64,000 bases of DNA from Arthrobacter sp. Hiyo8 (GTDB lineage: Bacteria; Actinomycetota; Actinomycetes; Actinomycetales; Micrococcaceae), in assembly GCA_001549895.1 (NCBI GenBank), contig AP014720.1, forward strand, positions 248,001-312,000, in the 5' to 3' direction. The position numbers and the translations under genes are program-made. Below the pieces are notes generated by a model. The model was not told the origin of the DNA. It saw nothing but the letters and a program-made list of their open reading frames with translations, and did not search any database. Position 1 is the stretch's first letter. Each line of letters opens with the position of its first letter. Of this stretch, positions 10,530-22,153 are shown in pieces.

Positions 10530-11304
10530 GACGGCCGGTGTTCGGCGTCTTTATGCGAACGTCGATATCGTCTACCGCGCGGGTCGCCGCGTCGCCAGGA
10601 AGTAGGGAAGGCAGATCCAAGTGCGTACCACCGCTGGGGTTGCCGCCGGACAATATCTCTTCGCGCCACTGCCAGCACGAATCTCCGCGATACGCGGGGT
10701 TTTTGCTTTGTCCGATGTACATCTCATACTGTCCGGTCACTGGGTCATGGGCATGAGCAGCCACGAGTGTGACGCCTTCGAAGTCTTCAACATACGAGAG
10801 ATCGACCGGCGATGACAGACCGAAGTCTTCGGCCTCGAACAAAGGAGTATCGCGGGAGGCTTTCTGCGATGCGATGACTCGTTTCGCTTCGCTCCGCCTT
10901 GCCCAGTTAATCCCATCAATCTTGCCGAGGGTAAAGGACTGAAGCAGGACTCTGTAGCTGCCCGACGACCATCCTGGTGAGTCCCGGTAATCGCTTCGCT
11001 TCACAGTTCCTGGAGCGAGGGCAGGCATCGTCCTAAACGCTTCCGGTGTGATCCCCCGCTGTATTACGTCCGTAGCAACCCCCTCGACATCTTCCCCAAG
11101 GCTGAAGCGACCGTTGGCAGTGGCTCTGTCCATTAGATCGAGCAGATGCTTGTAGTTGAGATAACCGACCACTCCTTGGTCGTGGCCGGCTTCTTCCTCG
11201 TAGAGGTCGTTTGTGCGGGCGAACGCGGCGCGTGCACTCCACGTGAGTAGGTCATACAGACCTGACTGCTTGAGAGACTTGAGGGCTTCAACCTGAGCGT
11301 TCAC
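10507..11304 (-). CDS. Hypothetical protein, first gene of helicase operon
   Basis: Intact, 265 residues, from GTG 11304. I recognise no family. It is mainly helical at the N-terminus; the middle has V-D-L-S-Y-V-E-D-F-E-G-V-T-L-V-A-A-H-A and Y-E-M-Y-I-G-Q-S-K-N. There is no signal peptide or membrane segment. It overlaps the XRE/ImmA gene by 8 to 23 bases depending on the start chosen there. Its base composition is lower in GC than the backbone genes, like the rest of this island. Confidence 0.7.
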   Translation of the reverse strand: MNAQVEALKSLKQSGLYDLLTWSARAAFARTNDLYEEEAGHDQGVVGYLNYKHLLDLMDRATANGRFSLGEDVEGVATDVIQRGITPEAFRTMPALAPGTVKRSDYRDSPGWSSGSYRVLLQSFTLGKIDGINWARRSEAKRVIASQKASRDTPLFEAEDFGLSSPVDLSYVEDFEGVTLVAAHAHDPVTGQYEMYIGQSKNPAYRGDSCWQWREEILSGGNPSGGTHLDLPSLLPGDAATRAVDDIDVRIKTPNTGRRVGAADA

Positions 11305-11480
11305 ATTCCCAGCTTATACGATGCGCAGTATTTTATGTGCAGATTTTTACCCTCAGATCAACTAACCTGCGAAACAATCGATTTTGAGACTTGATTCAAG
11401 ATGAATCGACGGGTACGATCCCATTCTAGGGGAGGGAACCCTGGCACGAAGGTGGACGAGAACAGGATTGAACCAGGCCG

Positions 11481-12901
11481 ATGACTAAACCAGAACCGGG
11501 ACGAAATCAGAAGGTTTACGCCCGCTCCACGAGCGCCCAAACTGCACGGCCTAACCCACCCCATGCTTCGCCAGATGTGGTTTGGGACCTCATCGATCGG
11601 CTTGTAGCTGAAACCCCTGAACCTGAAGCGCCAAAAGCCACCGACGCCCAGAAGCAACATCGTCGGGCGGCGCACGTCGCCGGCGCAAGCGCACAGATTG
11701 GCGTCGAGCCCTCGACGTCACTTCGCTGACTCTTTGGGCATTCGTCGTTGTGAAGTTGTTCATCGGCGACTTGGACCGAGCCTTTTTTGCAGTCGTCGCA
11801 CCGCAGGCTCTCTGGATTCTCGATTTCCGCTGGCTTCTGGTTCTGGTGCTGACTGCCCTGCTTCTGCTACTTTTCAAGTCCCACAAACTCGGCCTCAGCC
11901 TCGCCTACGTTGTCGGTTTCCCGCTGGTGCTGCTGTGCTGGAAGCTTCCCAAATTTCTGATCAAGAAACGCAGTTCGCTTCTAGTCGTTGGTCTTGCTGG
12001 AATCGCTTTCGGCATTGGGTCGCGTACTCGCCCGTTCACCGTTGCACTGGCGGTCGCATGCCTATCCGGGTTCATGATCTACTCCAAGGAAGTGCCTTGG
12101 GTAATTGCGGGCATCAGTGGGATGGTCCTTACTTTGATTTGGTGGTTGTCCATTACAACCATCGATCTACTGCGCTCAGCGGCTTTCATTAGGGCCCAGA
12201 AGAAGTTCGTCAACTGGGCGTTGGAGAAGAAGCTCATCGATAAGCTCCCGGCTCCCATAATGCCGGACCGCGTTACCATCAAATCTTGGACTGCCGACGA
12301 TGCCAAGAAGTACCGGGACAGCGCCGGGTATCGTGTCCTGCTGGCGCACGCGCTTCAATTCTGGGCAGCATGCCTCGACGATTACCGCAAGGGTCCTTCC
12401 GTAGTGATCCTGAACATAATGGCCGCCCTAAGCCTCACCTTTCAGATCGTGCTTGCCTTTGCCTTCATCAACCAAGGCGTCTACAGCCTCGTGCCTTCTC
12501 AGTACTCCGGTGCGGCAACGCCTGATTGGTGGACCTTCGTTTACTACTCGGCGGCAGGCACGTACTTCGGAGAGGTTAGTGCTCTTGCGCCAGTAGGGGT
12601 TTTGGCCATCGTCTCGAAACTGTTCAACGGAATTTTCGGTGTTGTTGTAGCCGGAACCGTAATCATCTCGATTGTGTTGAACTATCGAAGCGTTCGAGCC
12701 GACATCGACACGGACGGTGTGGTTCGGACTCTCACCAAAACTGCTGCAGAGGTTGAGCAAACCTCCTCCGCGCAATATCAGCTGTCCTTCCGAGAGCTTG
12801 AAACCCGCCTCTTTGCTGCTGGCTGGGGGCTTCTCGGAGTAACCCATTGGCTAGCTGCACGCGCCGAAGGGCAGTCCGAGCAATGGAGTGCTAGTAAATA
12901 G
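11481..12901 (+). CDS. Multi-pass membrane protein with a channel-like pore segment, one frameshift
   Basis: A soluble charged N-terminus (from ATG 11481) joins, after one added base near 11685, a protein with about five N-terminal membrane helices (from L-T-L-W-A-F-V-V-V-K), a cytoplasmic stretch, and two further helices. Between the last two lies a pore-loop-like stretch (F-V-Y-Y-S-A-A-G-T-Y-F-G-E), resembling the two-helix potassium channel layout but without T-x-G-Y-G-D. It is divergent from the helicase operon across a 176-base gap. The function is inferred only from topology; it could be a membrane effector. Confidence 0.6.
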
Positions 12902-12982
12902 AGCAGCGAGCCTAGATCCACGCCGGTGTTTCTGCAGGCGGACTTTCCGGTTCCAAGCTTGGCGGCCCGTTAGAGTGTTGGC

Positions 12983-13911
12983 ATGACTGCTGGGGGTGCG
13001 GCTGTTGAGCCGTTGGTACATATCAAAGATTTCAGGATGGACTTCGGGACACGAGGGTCATCAACGACCTGTCCTTCGATGTGAGGGCCGGGGAGACGTT
13101 CGGGTTCCTGGGCAGCAACGGCTCGGGCAAAACGACGACGCTCCGGGCGCTGCTGGGCATCTACCAGCCCACCGCCGGGACCCTGCACATCGGCGGGAAG
13201 ACCTTCGACCCGCGCGACGGAATCCGACTCGGCTACCTCCCGGAAGAGCGCGGCCTGTACAAGAAGGAACAGGTCCTGGACGTCATGGCCTACTTCGGCC
13301 GGCTCAAAGGCCTCGGCAAAGCCCAGGCCCGCACATGGTCCCTGGAGTATCTGGAGCGGGTGGAACTCGCCGACAAAGCCGGGACCCGGCTGGACAAGCT
13401 TTCCGGCGGGGAGCAGCAGAAGATCCAGCTGGGCGTGACCATCATGAACGAACCCGAGCTGCTGATACTGGACGAACCCACGAAGGGCTTTGACCCGGTG
13501 AACCGGCGGTTGCTGATGGACATCATCGAAGAGCAGAAGCTCGCGGGTTCCACCGTCATCATGGTCACGCACCAGATGGAGGAAGTGGAGCGTCTGTGCG
13601 ACCGGGTGATCCTGCTCAAGGACGGAACCTCCCGCGCCTACGCCACCGTCTCGGAGGTCCAGGAACAATTCGGCGGCACCGTCTACCGGATCGTCTACAG
13701 CGGTGTCCTGCCGGCCTCTGAGCTATACGAGATCACGGCCAGCGGCGAGGGAAGCGCCGACCTGGCCCCGCGCGACGGAGCCGATGAGACCGCGGTGCTG
13801 CGGGAGCTGATCAACGCCGGTGTGGCCGTCCGCAGCTTCACCACCGAGCGTGTCTCCCTGGAGGAAATCTTCATCCGCGTCTACGGCGCCAAAGAAACGG
13901 CGGTGGCCTGA
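12983..13911 (+). CDS. ABC transporter ATP-binding protein (NatA-like), one frameshift
   Basis: The ATPase subunit of an exporter, acting at the inner face of the membrane with the permease that follows. ATG 12983 begins in one frame; after one added base near 13050 the protein continues as R-V-I-N-D-L-S-F-D-V. It has Walker A G-S-N-G-S-G-K-T-T, the signature L-S-G-G-E-Q-Q-K-I-Q, Walker B L-L-I-L-D-E-P-T-K-G, and the switch H-Q-M-E-E-V-E. The C-terminal domain is of the NatA/DUF4162 type. The stop at 13911 lies one base before the permease start. Confidence 0.88.
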
Positions 13912-13912
13912 A

Positions 13913-15180
13913 ATGACCGCAACACCCGCCCGGTCTTCGTTCCTTAGCCGGCACAACCTCGGGACCGTCGTCAGCTTCGAATTCATCCGCACGATCAAGA
14001 AACGGCGGTTCTGGATCGCCACCCTCGCGATCCCCGTGGTCATGGCTGTCATCTTCGGCCTGGTCTTCGCCAGCAACTCCTCCACCCGCGCCACCGCCGA
14101 GGCGCAGAAGAACGCCGCACTGACCTTCACCTACACGGACGCGTCCGGGATCATCCCCGACAAGGCCGCCTCCATCATGGGCGGCACGAAAGCAGCCGAC
14201 CCGGACACCGCCCTGGACGAGGTGAAAGCCGGCCGCATCGACGCCTACTTCGCCTACCCGGCGAACCCCGCCAAGGAACCCGTGAAGGTCTACGGTGCCG
14301 ACAAGGGCATCTTCGCGAACAACACCTACGAAGCCGTCGCAAAGCAGCTTCTCACCCTCTCGGCTCAGTCCAAGATCGGGTCCCCGGAACTGAGCGCCGC
14401 CGTCGGCGGCCAGGTCACCGTCAACACGGAGACGTTCCGCAACGGGGCCGTCTCCGGTGGCCTCGGCACGGCCATCCCGCCGCTGATGTTCCTGCTCGTC
14501 TTCTACGTCAGCCTCATCCTGCTCTCCAGCCAGATGCTCAACAGCACCCTGGAGGAGAAGGAAAACCGGGTCACCGAAATGATCCTCACGACCCTGAACC
14601 CTACGACCCTGATCATCGGGAAAATCATCTCGCTGTTCCTCGTCGGCCTCGTCCAGATCGGGGTGTTCCTCACCCCGATCATCATCGGCTACACGTTCTT
14701 CCGGGACCGGCTCGCCCTGCCCGACGTCGACCTGAGCTCCCTGGTGTTTGAACCCGGGCCCCTGATCACCGGTGCCCTGCTCCTGTTGGGCGGATTCACC
14801 CTGTTCACTGCCGTCCTCGTCGCCATCGGCGCGGTCATGCCGACCGCCAAGGAAGCCGGGGTCATCTTCGGCCCGCTCATGGCCCTGATCTTCGTCCCGT
14901 TCTACGCGATCAGCCTGATCCTCAGCGACCCGCACTCCCCCGCCGTCCAGGCCTTCACCTACTTCCCGCTCTCAGCCCCCGTGACCGCCATGCTCCGCAA
15001 CGGCTTCGGAACACTCAGCACCCCGAAGCGATCATCGTCATCGCTGAACTGTTCATCCTCGGCATCCTCGTCCTGCGACTGGCCGTCCACCTCTTCCGCT
15101 ACGGATCCATCCAATACTCCAGCAAACTCTCCATCACCAAAACCCTCCGCCACCGGCCGCCGGAACTCGCCGGAAAATAG
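13913..15180 (+). CDS. ABC transporter permease (NatB-like), one frameshift
   Basis: The membrane subunit of the exporter. The layout is one N-terminal membrane helix, a large extracellular domain (residues about 60-180), then five or six C-terminal helices, as in the ABC2-type NatB family. E-E-K-E-N-R-V-T-E-M-I follows the second helix, as is usual. The last ~55 residues (A-I-I-V-I-A-E-L-F-I-L-G-I) are in the next frame after a break near 15020, ending at TAG 15178-15180. Export of a small molecule, peptide or sodium is possible; the substrate cannot be read. Confidence 0.85.
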
Positions 15181-15325
15181 GCTCGACTAGGCCTGGGGAT
15201 GGGCTCTACGCCATGACCCCGTCCTGCAACCGTGCCTGAGGAGATCTCGATAGCGCCTAAGTAGGGAATTCGGCTACTTGCCGGGCCCACGGCGGAATGG
15301 CAGTCGACGGCGGTTCAACCGAAGG

Positions 15326-15935
15326 TCAGGTCCTGCCGAAGAGGGCTCTGTCCTGTGGCGGCGGGGCCGCCCCGGGGTCGTCATCAATCGTGTACACCAC
15401 TTCGGAGGTAGCGGTGAGCAGGTCGATGTCCTCCAGCATGATGTTCAGTGCCGCTGAGCGCTTGCGCAGATGCTGGAGGAGTTCCTTTTGAGGCCAGAAA
15501 AGTTGATCTATGTAGGACGCGAAGTTTCTGCCACTGGCCCGCGTGTACTCCCTGACTGCGCGGGGGTCGGTGATGCGTCGTCCGTAGCTGAGTTCGGCGT
15601 CGACATCACCCAGAGGGTCGACATACTGCCGTAGGTAACTGCCGAAGATCCGGAGCCGTTCAATATACAGGGCTTGCGGCCGTCGGCGTTGTATTCACGG
15701 GCACGATCCACCAGGCCGCCGACCAGGCGCTCGGCAGTCTTTCTGCTGATCGGCTTTCCAAAGCCGGCCATTGCCAAGGCGTTGCCGAGGGTGGTCGTCT
15801 CCCCCAGACGTAAACCGGGTCTTCGACGTCCAGTCGCTCAAGGTAGCCGCCGGCTTCGAGGGCGGCGAACACACTGTCACCGTCTTCGAGACCGTTCTTA
15901 CGCAGCAGCCCGGTGGCGACGTCTTGGCCCGGCAC
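15326..15935 (-). CDS. Polymerase-beta-type nucleotidyltransferase-like protein, two frameshifts
   Basis: About 203 residues from GTG 15935, joined over breaks near 15795 and 15665; each needs one G or C. The N-terminal half (L-E-A-G-G-Y-L-E-R-L) may be a small winged domain. The C-terminal half carries I-F-G-S-Y-L-R-Q-Y-V-D-P-L-G-D-V-D, an exact G-S-x10-D-x-D nucleotidyltransferase signature. A third carboxylate is not obvious. Its start sits about 65 bases from the Tn3 transposase start. A shortened relative lies at 29.9-30.2 kb. Substrate unknown; a toxin or RNA-modifying role is possible. Confidence 0.6.
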
Positions 15936-16001
15936 TCCTGAACGTGACGTGAGCCGCCAAGTTTGTAGCGGTGCGGTGCCTGCCTGTGTGATCGTGGTCG
16001 A

Positions 16002-16769
16002 GTGAATCCCGGACTTATTGAGGACTGGACATTGGTCGGACGTGATTTGGACCTGCTTGGCCAGAAGCCCGGCCCTACACGGCTGGGCTTCGCCTTGTTG
16101 CTGAAGTTCTTCGAGATCGAGGCGAGATTCCCGAGTGGGCCAGATGAATTCGATCCCGCGGCGGTGGCCTATGTTTCTGAGCAGGTCGGAGTTCCGGCGG
16201 AAGGCCTTGGTTCGTATATGTGGACGGGGCGGACAATCGAGCGTCATCGCTCCGATATCCGATCAGTGTTTGGTTTCCGGGAGTTCACCTCCGCTGATGA
16301 GGCCGGCTGGCGGGCTGGTTGGCGGAGAGGGTGTGTCCGTCGGAGGTTCGTGAGTCTGCGCTTGTGCAGGCTTTGCTGGCACGGTGCCGTCAGGAGCGGA
16401 TTGAGCCGCCGGGGCGTGTGGGCAGGATTGTTGGTGCTGGCCGGGCGTTGTTTGAGCAGCGCCTATGTGCTGATGTCGTCAAGGTTTTGGGGCAGGACGG
16501 TGCTGCTGGCCTGGAAGCTCTCGTCGCTGACGGTGCAGCGGGTTCTCTGTTGTCGGTGTTGAAAGCTGATCCGGGCCCGGCTGGTTTGGAATCGTTGCTG
16601 GCAGAAGTGGAGAAGCTTTCAGCGGCCCAGGGCCTGGATCTTCCTTCTGGTTTGTTCGTCGGGGTGTCGGAGAAGGTCGTGAGCGCGTGGCGGGCCAGGG
16701 CGGCGCGGATGTATCCATCGGATTTCCAGGAAGCGCCGCGCCCAGTGCGGTTGACGCTCTTGGCGGCGT
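16002..16769 (+). pseudogene. tnpA: Tn3-family transposase, 5' fragment
   Basis: The first ~255 residues of a Tn3-family transposase. It begins with the DUF4158-type segment (D-W-T-L-V, then T-R-L-G-F-A-L-L-L-K-F-F-E-I) and continues, after one added base near 16310, with L-A-E-R-V-C-P-S-E-V-R-E and R-A-A-R-M-Y-P-S-D-F. It ends at L-L-A-A-L-N where the IS3-family element starts. The 3' part resumes at 20271. Full-length relatives have roughly 200 more residues between these two points, so this copy is interrupted and internally deleted. Confidence 0.85.
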
Positions 16770-16793
16770 TGAATCGCACCGGGTTTGATGGAG
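16770..16793 (+). repeat. IS3 left inverted repeat
   Basis: Matches the reverse complement of 20247-20270 at 19 of 24 positions, beginning with TG as IS3 ends do. The last 15 bases are identical. Confidence 0.8.
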
Positions 16794-16821
16794 ACATCGA
16801 TTACCCGGAAGGATGATTCCC

Positions 16822-17119
16822 ATGTCAGCACAACGGAAGTACCCGGTCGAGTTGCGTGAGCGCGCGACGCGGATGGCGATAGAGGCAAGGATGGACCCGT
16901 CGACCAGGACGGGCGCGTACCGCCGGATCGGAGAGCAACTCGGGGTCAATCCTGAAGCGCTGCGGACCTGGGTGAGCCGGGCCGAGATCGACGAGGGCTG
17001 CGGCCCGGGACCACGAGCGATGACGCGGTCAGGCTCGCCGAGCTCGAGCGTGAGGTCCGTGAGCTGCGGCGGGCGAACACGATCCTTCGCCAGTCGGCGG
17101 TTTTCTTCGCGGCGGAGCT
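16822..17119 (+). CDS. IS3 orfA, upstream exon (group II intron interrupts it), one frameshift
   Basis: The helix-turn-helix subunit of the IS3 transposase. It starts at ATG 16822 (M-S-A-Q-R-K-Y); an in-frame ATG is at 16813. The N-terminus has the usual R-A-T-R-M-A and L-G-V-N-P-E-A-L-R-T-W-V recognition helix. After one missing C near 16984 it continues into the leucine zipper A-E-L-E-R-E-V-R-E-L-R-R-A-N and F-F-A-A-E-L. The intron begins inside the Leu codon. Joined to 19321-19339 the protein ends D-R-P-S-R, the normal orfA terminus. Confidence 0.82.
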
Positions 17120-17727
17120 GTGCGCCACGAGGCGCTGTGTGTGTCGAGGGGCGGTGAGAGACCGTCCTGGTTGGGTCGTCGCAGCGGCCTGATTGAGCTG
17201 GGGGCAGCCTGATCCGGGGAACGCCGGTGAGGGTGGCAAGCGGCCCCGACAAAGGCGAGACGTGCCGGGACTACCAGACGGTGCGGGTTCGTCGAGCAAG
17301 GTCAGAAGGTACAACGTGAGTGAACTGGTGTTTGACGCCCTGTAACCGCGAAGCCGTGCTCAAATCTGGTGGATATGGGCCGGTATGCAGCGCACTGGAT
17401 GCCATGCGTGGCGTCTGGACTCCGAAGCCGTTTAGTTCTGCCGGTGGGGAGGCCATGGTGAAGGCCTGCGGCGTAGCCGTGGCGATGCTGCCGGGGTAGA
17501 GCCGGGTGCCTCCCTGACTGATCGATGACGCAGTGAACGTGGGAACCATTTCGTGGTTCCCCAACCGGTAGGTAGCCAGCGTTCCGGTTGGGGTAGGTCC
17601 GTTGCCGACCGAAGACCACAAGGTGGGGCGGAGGCCTCGTAGTAGTCGCGGGAGTAACGACCCGCCATTGGGGACCGGGAAAGCCGGTCACAGGGCGAAG
17701 GGGCCAGCAAGTTAGCAGGTTGAGTGA

Positions 17728-19239
17728 ATGGAATGTCAGGAGGAATGGTCGCCGGTGAATATCGACGAACTGGAGCACGCCGTAGTTGCGGCGGAGCAAC
17801 GGGTACTGAAGATCCAGACCAAGCTGCATAGTTGGGCCCGTGATGATGCTCATCGCCGGTTCGATGATCTGTTCAACCTCGTGGCTGACCCAGGCTTCTT
17901 GTTGGTGGCTTGGGACCGGGTGCGAGGGAACAAGGGTGCCCGTACTGCGGGTGTGGATGGCCGCACGGCGGCATCCATTCAGGATGGTGAAGGCGTCGAG
18001 GTGTTCCTTGACGGGCTGCGGTTGTCTTTGCGCGCCCGCAGTTTCGTCCCGGTGGCGGTGCGGGAACGGATGATTCCGAAGGCCGGCGGGAAGATGCGCC
18101 GCCTTGGCATCCCGACCGTGGCCGACCGGGTCGTCCAAGCCAGCCTGAAATTGGTGTTGGAGCCGATCTTTGAGGCGGATTTCCACCCGTGTTCCTACGG
18201 GTTCCGTCCGAAGCGTCGGGCCCACGATGCGGTTGCCGAGGTGCGTTATCTCGCGACGAGGCCACGTTGCTATGACTGGATCGTCGAAGGAGATATCAAG
18301 GCGTGCTTCGATGAGATCGACCATGCTGCCCTGATGGGTAGGGTTCGGTCTCGCATCGGTGACAAACGCGTCCTGGGACTGGTGAAGGCATTCTTGAAGG
18401 CTGGGATCCTCTCCGAGGGTCAGCAGCTGAAGGAAACCACCGCCGGAACCCCGCAGGGCGGGATCCTTTCTCCACTGTTGGCCAATGTGGCATTGTCGGT
18501 GCTTGACGAGTTCATCGCTCAAGCTCCCGGCGGGCCCTCGACCAGTCCAGTGGAACGAGCCCGGCGGCTGCGCCATGGTCGGCCTAATTTCCGCCTGGTG
18601 CGGTATGCGGACGACTGGTGCCTGATGATTCGAGGCACCAGAGCCGATGCCGAAGGGCTCCGGGAAGGGATCGCGGAGGTCTTGGCCACGATGGGTTTGC
18701 GCCTGTCGGAGGAGAAGACCTTGATCACCCATATTGATGAGGGCCTCGACTTTCTCGGGTGGCGCATCCAGCGCCACCGTAAGCGAGGAACGAACGAACA
18801 CTACGTCTATGTCTACCCGGCAAAGAAGGCCGTGCAAGCGGCCAAGCGGAAGATCAAGACGCTGTGCCGACAGGTCACCGAGAACCAGTCGTTGGATGAG
18901 CTGCTGCGTCGGTTGAACCCGATGCTGCGGGGCTGGTGCGCCTATTTCCGTCCCGGCGTTTCGTCCGCAGTCTTCTCCTACCTGAGCCACTACACGTGGC
19001 AGACGGTGTGGCGATGGCTTCGGCGCAAACATCGCCGGGCCACGGTCAAAGAACTCCGTCGGCAGTACTGCGGCGGAGGCTGGTGGCCGGCAAGCCAAGA
19101 GCGGGAAATGTTTCGTCCCGAGAAAGTGGTTACGAGCCGATACCGCTACCGCGGGTCGATTATCCCCTCACCTTGGCCCACGACCGATGAAACCACCATC
19201 ACGCCGCTTGACCGGCTTGTGGAGAGCCCGGTGCATTGA
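17728..19239 (+). CDS. ltrA: Group II intron reverse transcriptase/maturase
   Basis: Intact, 503 residues. It assists splicing and copies the intron RNA into a new target. The RT domain shows R-M-I-P-K-A-G-G-K-M-R-R-L-G-I-P, E-G-D-I-K-A-C-F-D, the G-T-P-Q-G-G-I-L-S-P-L-L-A-N motif, and the catalytic R-Y-A-D-D. A maturase (X/GIIM) domain follows (L-R-G-W-C-A-Y-F, then Y-L-S-H-Y-T-W). There is no obvious HNH endonuclease at the C-terminus. GTG 17755, preceded by AGGAGG, is an alternative start. The last codons run into domain V. Confidence 0.93.
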   Translation: MECQEEWSPVNIDELEHAVVAAEQRVLKIQTKLHSWARDDAHRRFDDLFNLVADPGFLLVAWDRVRGNKGARTAGVDGRTAASIQDGEGVEVFLDGLRLSLRARSFVPVAVRERMIPKAGGKMRRLGIPTVADRVVQASLKLVLEPIFEADFHPCSYGFRPKRRAHDAVAEVRYLATRPRCYDWIVEGDIKACFDEIDHAALMGRVRSRIGDKRVLGLVKAFLKAGILSEGQQLKETTAGTPQGGILSPLLANVALSVLDEFIAQAPGGPSTSPVERARRLRHGRPNFRLVRYADDWCLMIRGTRADAEGLREGIAEVLATMGLRLSEEKTLITHIDEGLDFLGWRIQRHRKRGTNEHYVYVYPAKKAVQAAKRKIKTLCRQVTENQSLDELLRRLNPMLRGWCAYFRPGVSSAVFSYLSHYTWQTVWRWLRRKHRRATVKELRRQYCGGGWWPASQEREMFRPEKVVTSRYRYRGSIIPSPWPTTDETTITPLDRLVESPVH

Positions 19240-19257
19240 AAGGTGCCCGCCGGGTTC
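19224..19257 (+). ncRNA. Group II intron domain V
   Basis: A 34-base hairpin starting GAGCCCGG and ending CCGGGTTC, with a GAAA loop in the middle. This is the size, start and end of catalytic domain V. The maturase stop codon (19237-19239) falls inside it. Confidence 0.88.
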
Positions 19258-19290
19258 GGGAAGCGGTCCGGGGAAACGGGCCGGCCGTAA

Positions 19291-20240
<950 letters not shown>

Positions 20241-20246
20241 AAACGG

Positions 20247-20270
20247 CTCCATCAAACCCGGGGCTTGACA
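20247..20270 (-). repeat. IS3 right inverted repeat
   Basis: The partner of 16770-16793. It lies seven bases after the orfB stop, and Tn3 transposase sequence resumes directly after it. Confidence 0.8.
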
Positions 20271-21718
20271 ATGAGGAGGTCACTGGATCATCTGGATAAC
20301 GGGCTGCTGGCCGATTCCACCGGCGGGGTGAAGATCACCAGACGCCGAGGGGCGCCGTGGATAAAGGTGCCCAAGCTGGAAAAACTCGAAGAGCCAACGA
20401 ACCTGGGCAAACTCAAGGACGAGGTCCTGGCACGGTGGGGCACCCTGGACTTGCTTGAAGTCCTCAAAGAGGCGGACTTCCTGACCGGGTTCACCGGGGA
20501 ATTCGTTTCAGTGGCCTCCCGTGAGGTTCTTGACCGTGAGACCCTTCGCAGGCGGTTGTTGCTCTGCCTGTTCGGACTTGGGACAAACATGGGCATCAAA
20601 GCCGTCACGGATGCCGGCGGCCACGGAGAGAACGAACGGGAGCTGCGCCACGTGCGCCGGACATTCATTACGAAGGACAACCTGCGCCAAGCGATCGTGA
20701 AAGTCGTCAACGCGACGTTCGAGGCCAGGAACCCTGACTGGTGGGGCGAAGGGAACGCGTGTGCGTCCGATTCGAAGAAGTTCGGCTCCTGGGAATCGAA
20801 CCTCATGACCGAATGGCACAACCGGTACGGCGGTCCCGGAGTGATGATCTACTGGCACGTGGAGAAAAAATCGACCTGCATCTATTCCCAGCTGAAGAAC
20901 TGTTCCTCCTCCGAGGTTGCGGCGATGATCGAAGGCGTCCTGCGCCATGACACCGAGGCCGAGATCGAAGCGAACTACGTTGACACGCACGGCGCCTCGA
21001 TCGTGGGGTTCGCGTTCACCGAACTCCTGGGCTTCAAGCTGCTGCCGAGGTTGAAGAACATCGGATCGATCCGGCTTTACCGGGCCGGCAATGAAGAGGT
21101 CTACGGGGAGATCAACCCGGTGCTGTCCAGGCCGATCAACTGGGACATCATCGCCCAGCAATATGACCAGATGGTCAAATACGCCACCGCCCTCAAACTC
21201 GGTACCGCCGAATCAGAGACGATCCTGCGCCGCTTCACCCGGGCGGTCCGAAACACCCCACCTACCAGGCGTTGGAAGAACTCGGCAGAGTCGTGCGGAC
21301 AATCTTCGCCGCCGACTACCTCGCCAACGAAGACCTTCGACGCGAAATCAATTCAGGGCTGCAGGTGGTGGAGAACTGGAACAGCGGAAACGACGTTGTC
21401 TTCTATGGGAAGAACCGGGATCTCACGGGTCCGGACCGTGAAACGACCGAGGTGTCCATGCTCGCCCTGCACCTGCTCCAATCCTCGCTGGTCCTGGTCA
21501 ACACCTTGATGCTGCAAACCGTGCTCGAGGTCCCGGAGTTCAACGAACTCCTCGAACCGGAAGACCGCAGGGGCCTCACACCGTTGTTCTGGACCCATAT
21601 CAATCCTTACGGACGCTTCACCCTCGACATGACGACCCACCTGAACCTGGGCGGGGGACAAGATGAAGGAAGCCTTCCGGCTTCCGTACTGTCCCTGAAA
21701 GAGCAGATCCTGGTATGA
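20271..21718 (+). pseudogene. tnpA: Tn3-family transposase, 3' fragment, one frameshift
   Basis: The C-terminal ~480 residues of the Tn3 transposase, including the DDE domain: [25 protein letters not shown] (first D), Y-V-D-T-H-G (second D), and L-L-P-R-L-K-N-I. One added base near 21258 joins it to [25 protein letters not shown] and I-N-P-Y-G-R-F. It resumes in the correct direction after the IS3 element but lacks the protein's middle. I could not identify Tn3 terminal repeats in the flanks. Confidence 0.87.
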
Positions 21719-22153
21719 ATGAATCCTTATCCGCCCCGGCCCGGGTAGGCCTGCAGATCGAGCTCCGCGAGTTGGGCAGGTCGGTGGCTTTGATGTCCCG
21801 GGGGCCTGGGCGGAGGGTTTGAGGTCCTGTGGTCCAATAAGTGCTGCCAGTGAGATCAAAGAAGCCGCCACCTGACCTGCCTTCCGCCGATGTAGAGAGG
21901 AATCCCTTGTGCACAAGTGTGGGTCATTTCGCCGCCGGGAGGAAGCCAGCCGATCCGGCCCAGATGGCATTCATGCCGGATCCCCTGCGCAGTAGATCCG
22001 GCCACACCCCCGACAACCCAGCAACCGCGCGCATGAGAGGACGGGCTACCAGCCCAGCTCCCGGCAATCACCCCTGAGGTGTCTCCGAAGGGACATCCGG
22101 GTTTCGGGTCGGTGCTTACCCTGGTGTGGGCCGGCGGCCGGGTCCGGGCGAAA
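21719..22153. other. Gap with no supported gene
   Basis: I see no convincing reading frame or structured element here. It should hold the right end of the disrupted Tn3-like element, but no typical 38-base terminal repeat is evident. Confidence 0.5.

Noticed and set aside
13871-14935. Minus-strand frame opposite the ABC permease
   Set aside because: Composition G/D/E-rich typical of antisense frames in high-GC coding DNA; the plus strand encodes the transporter.
17302-19098. Minus-strand frame of nearly 600 codons over the group II intron
   Set aside because: It runs through the ribozyme and the reverse transcriptase gene on the other strand and shows no protein-like pattern.
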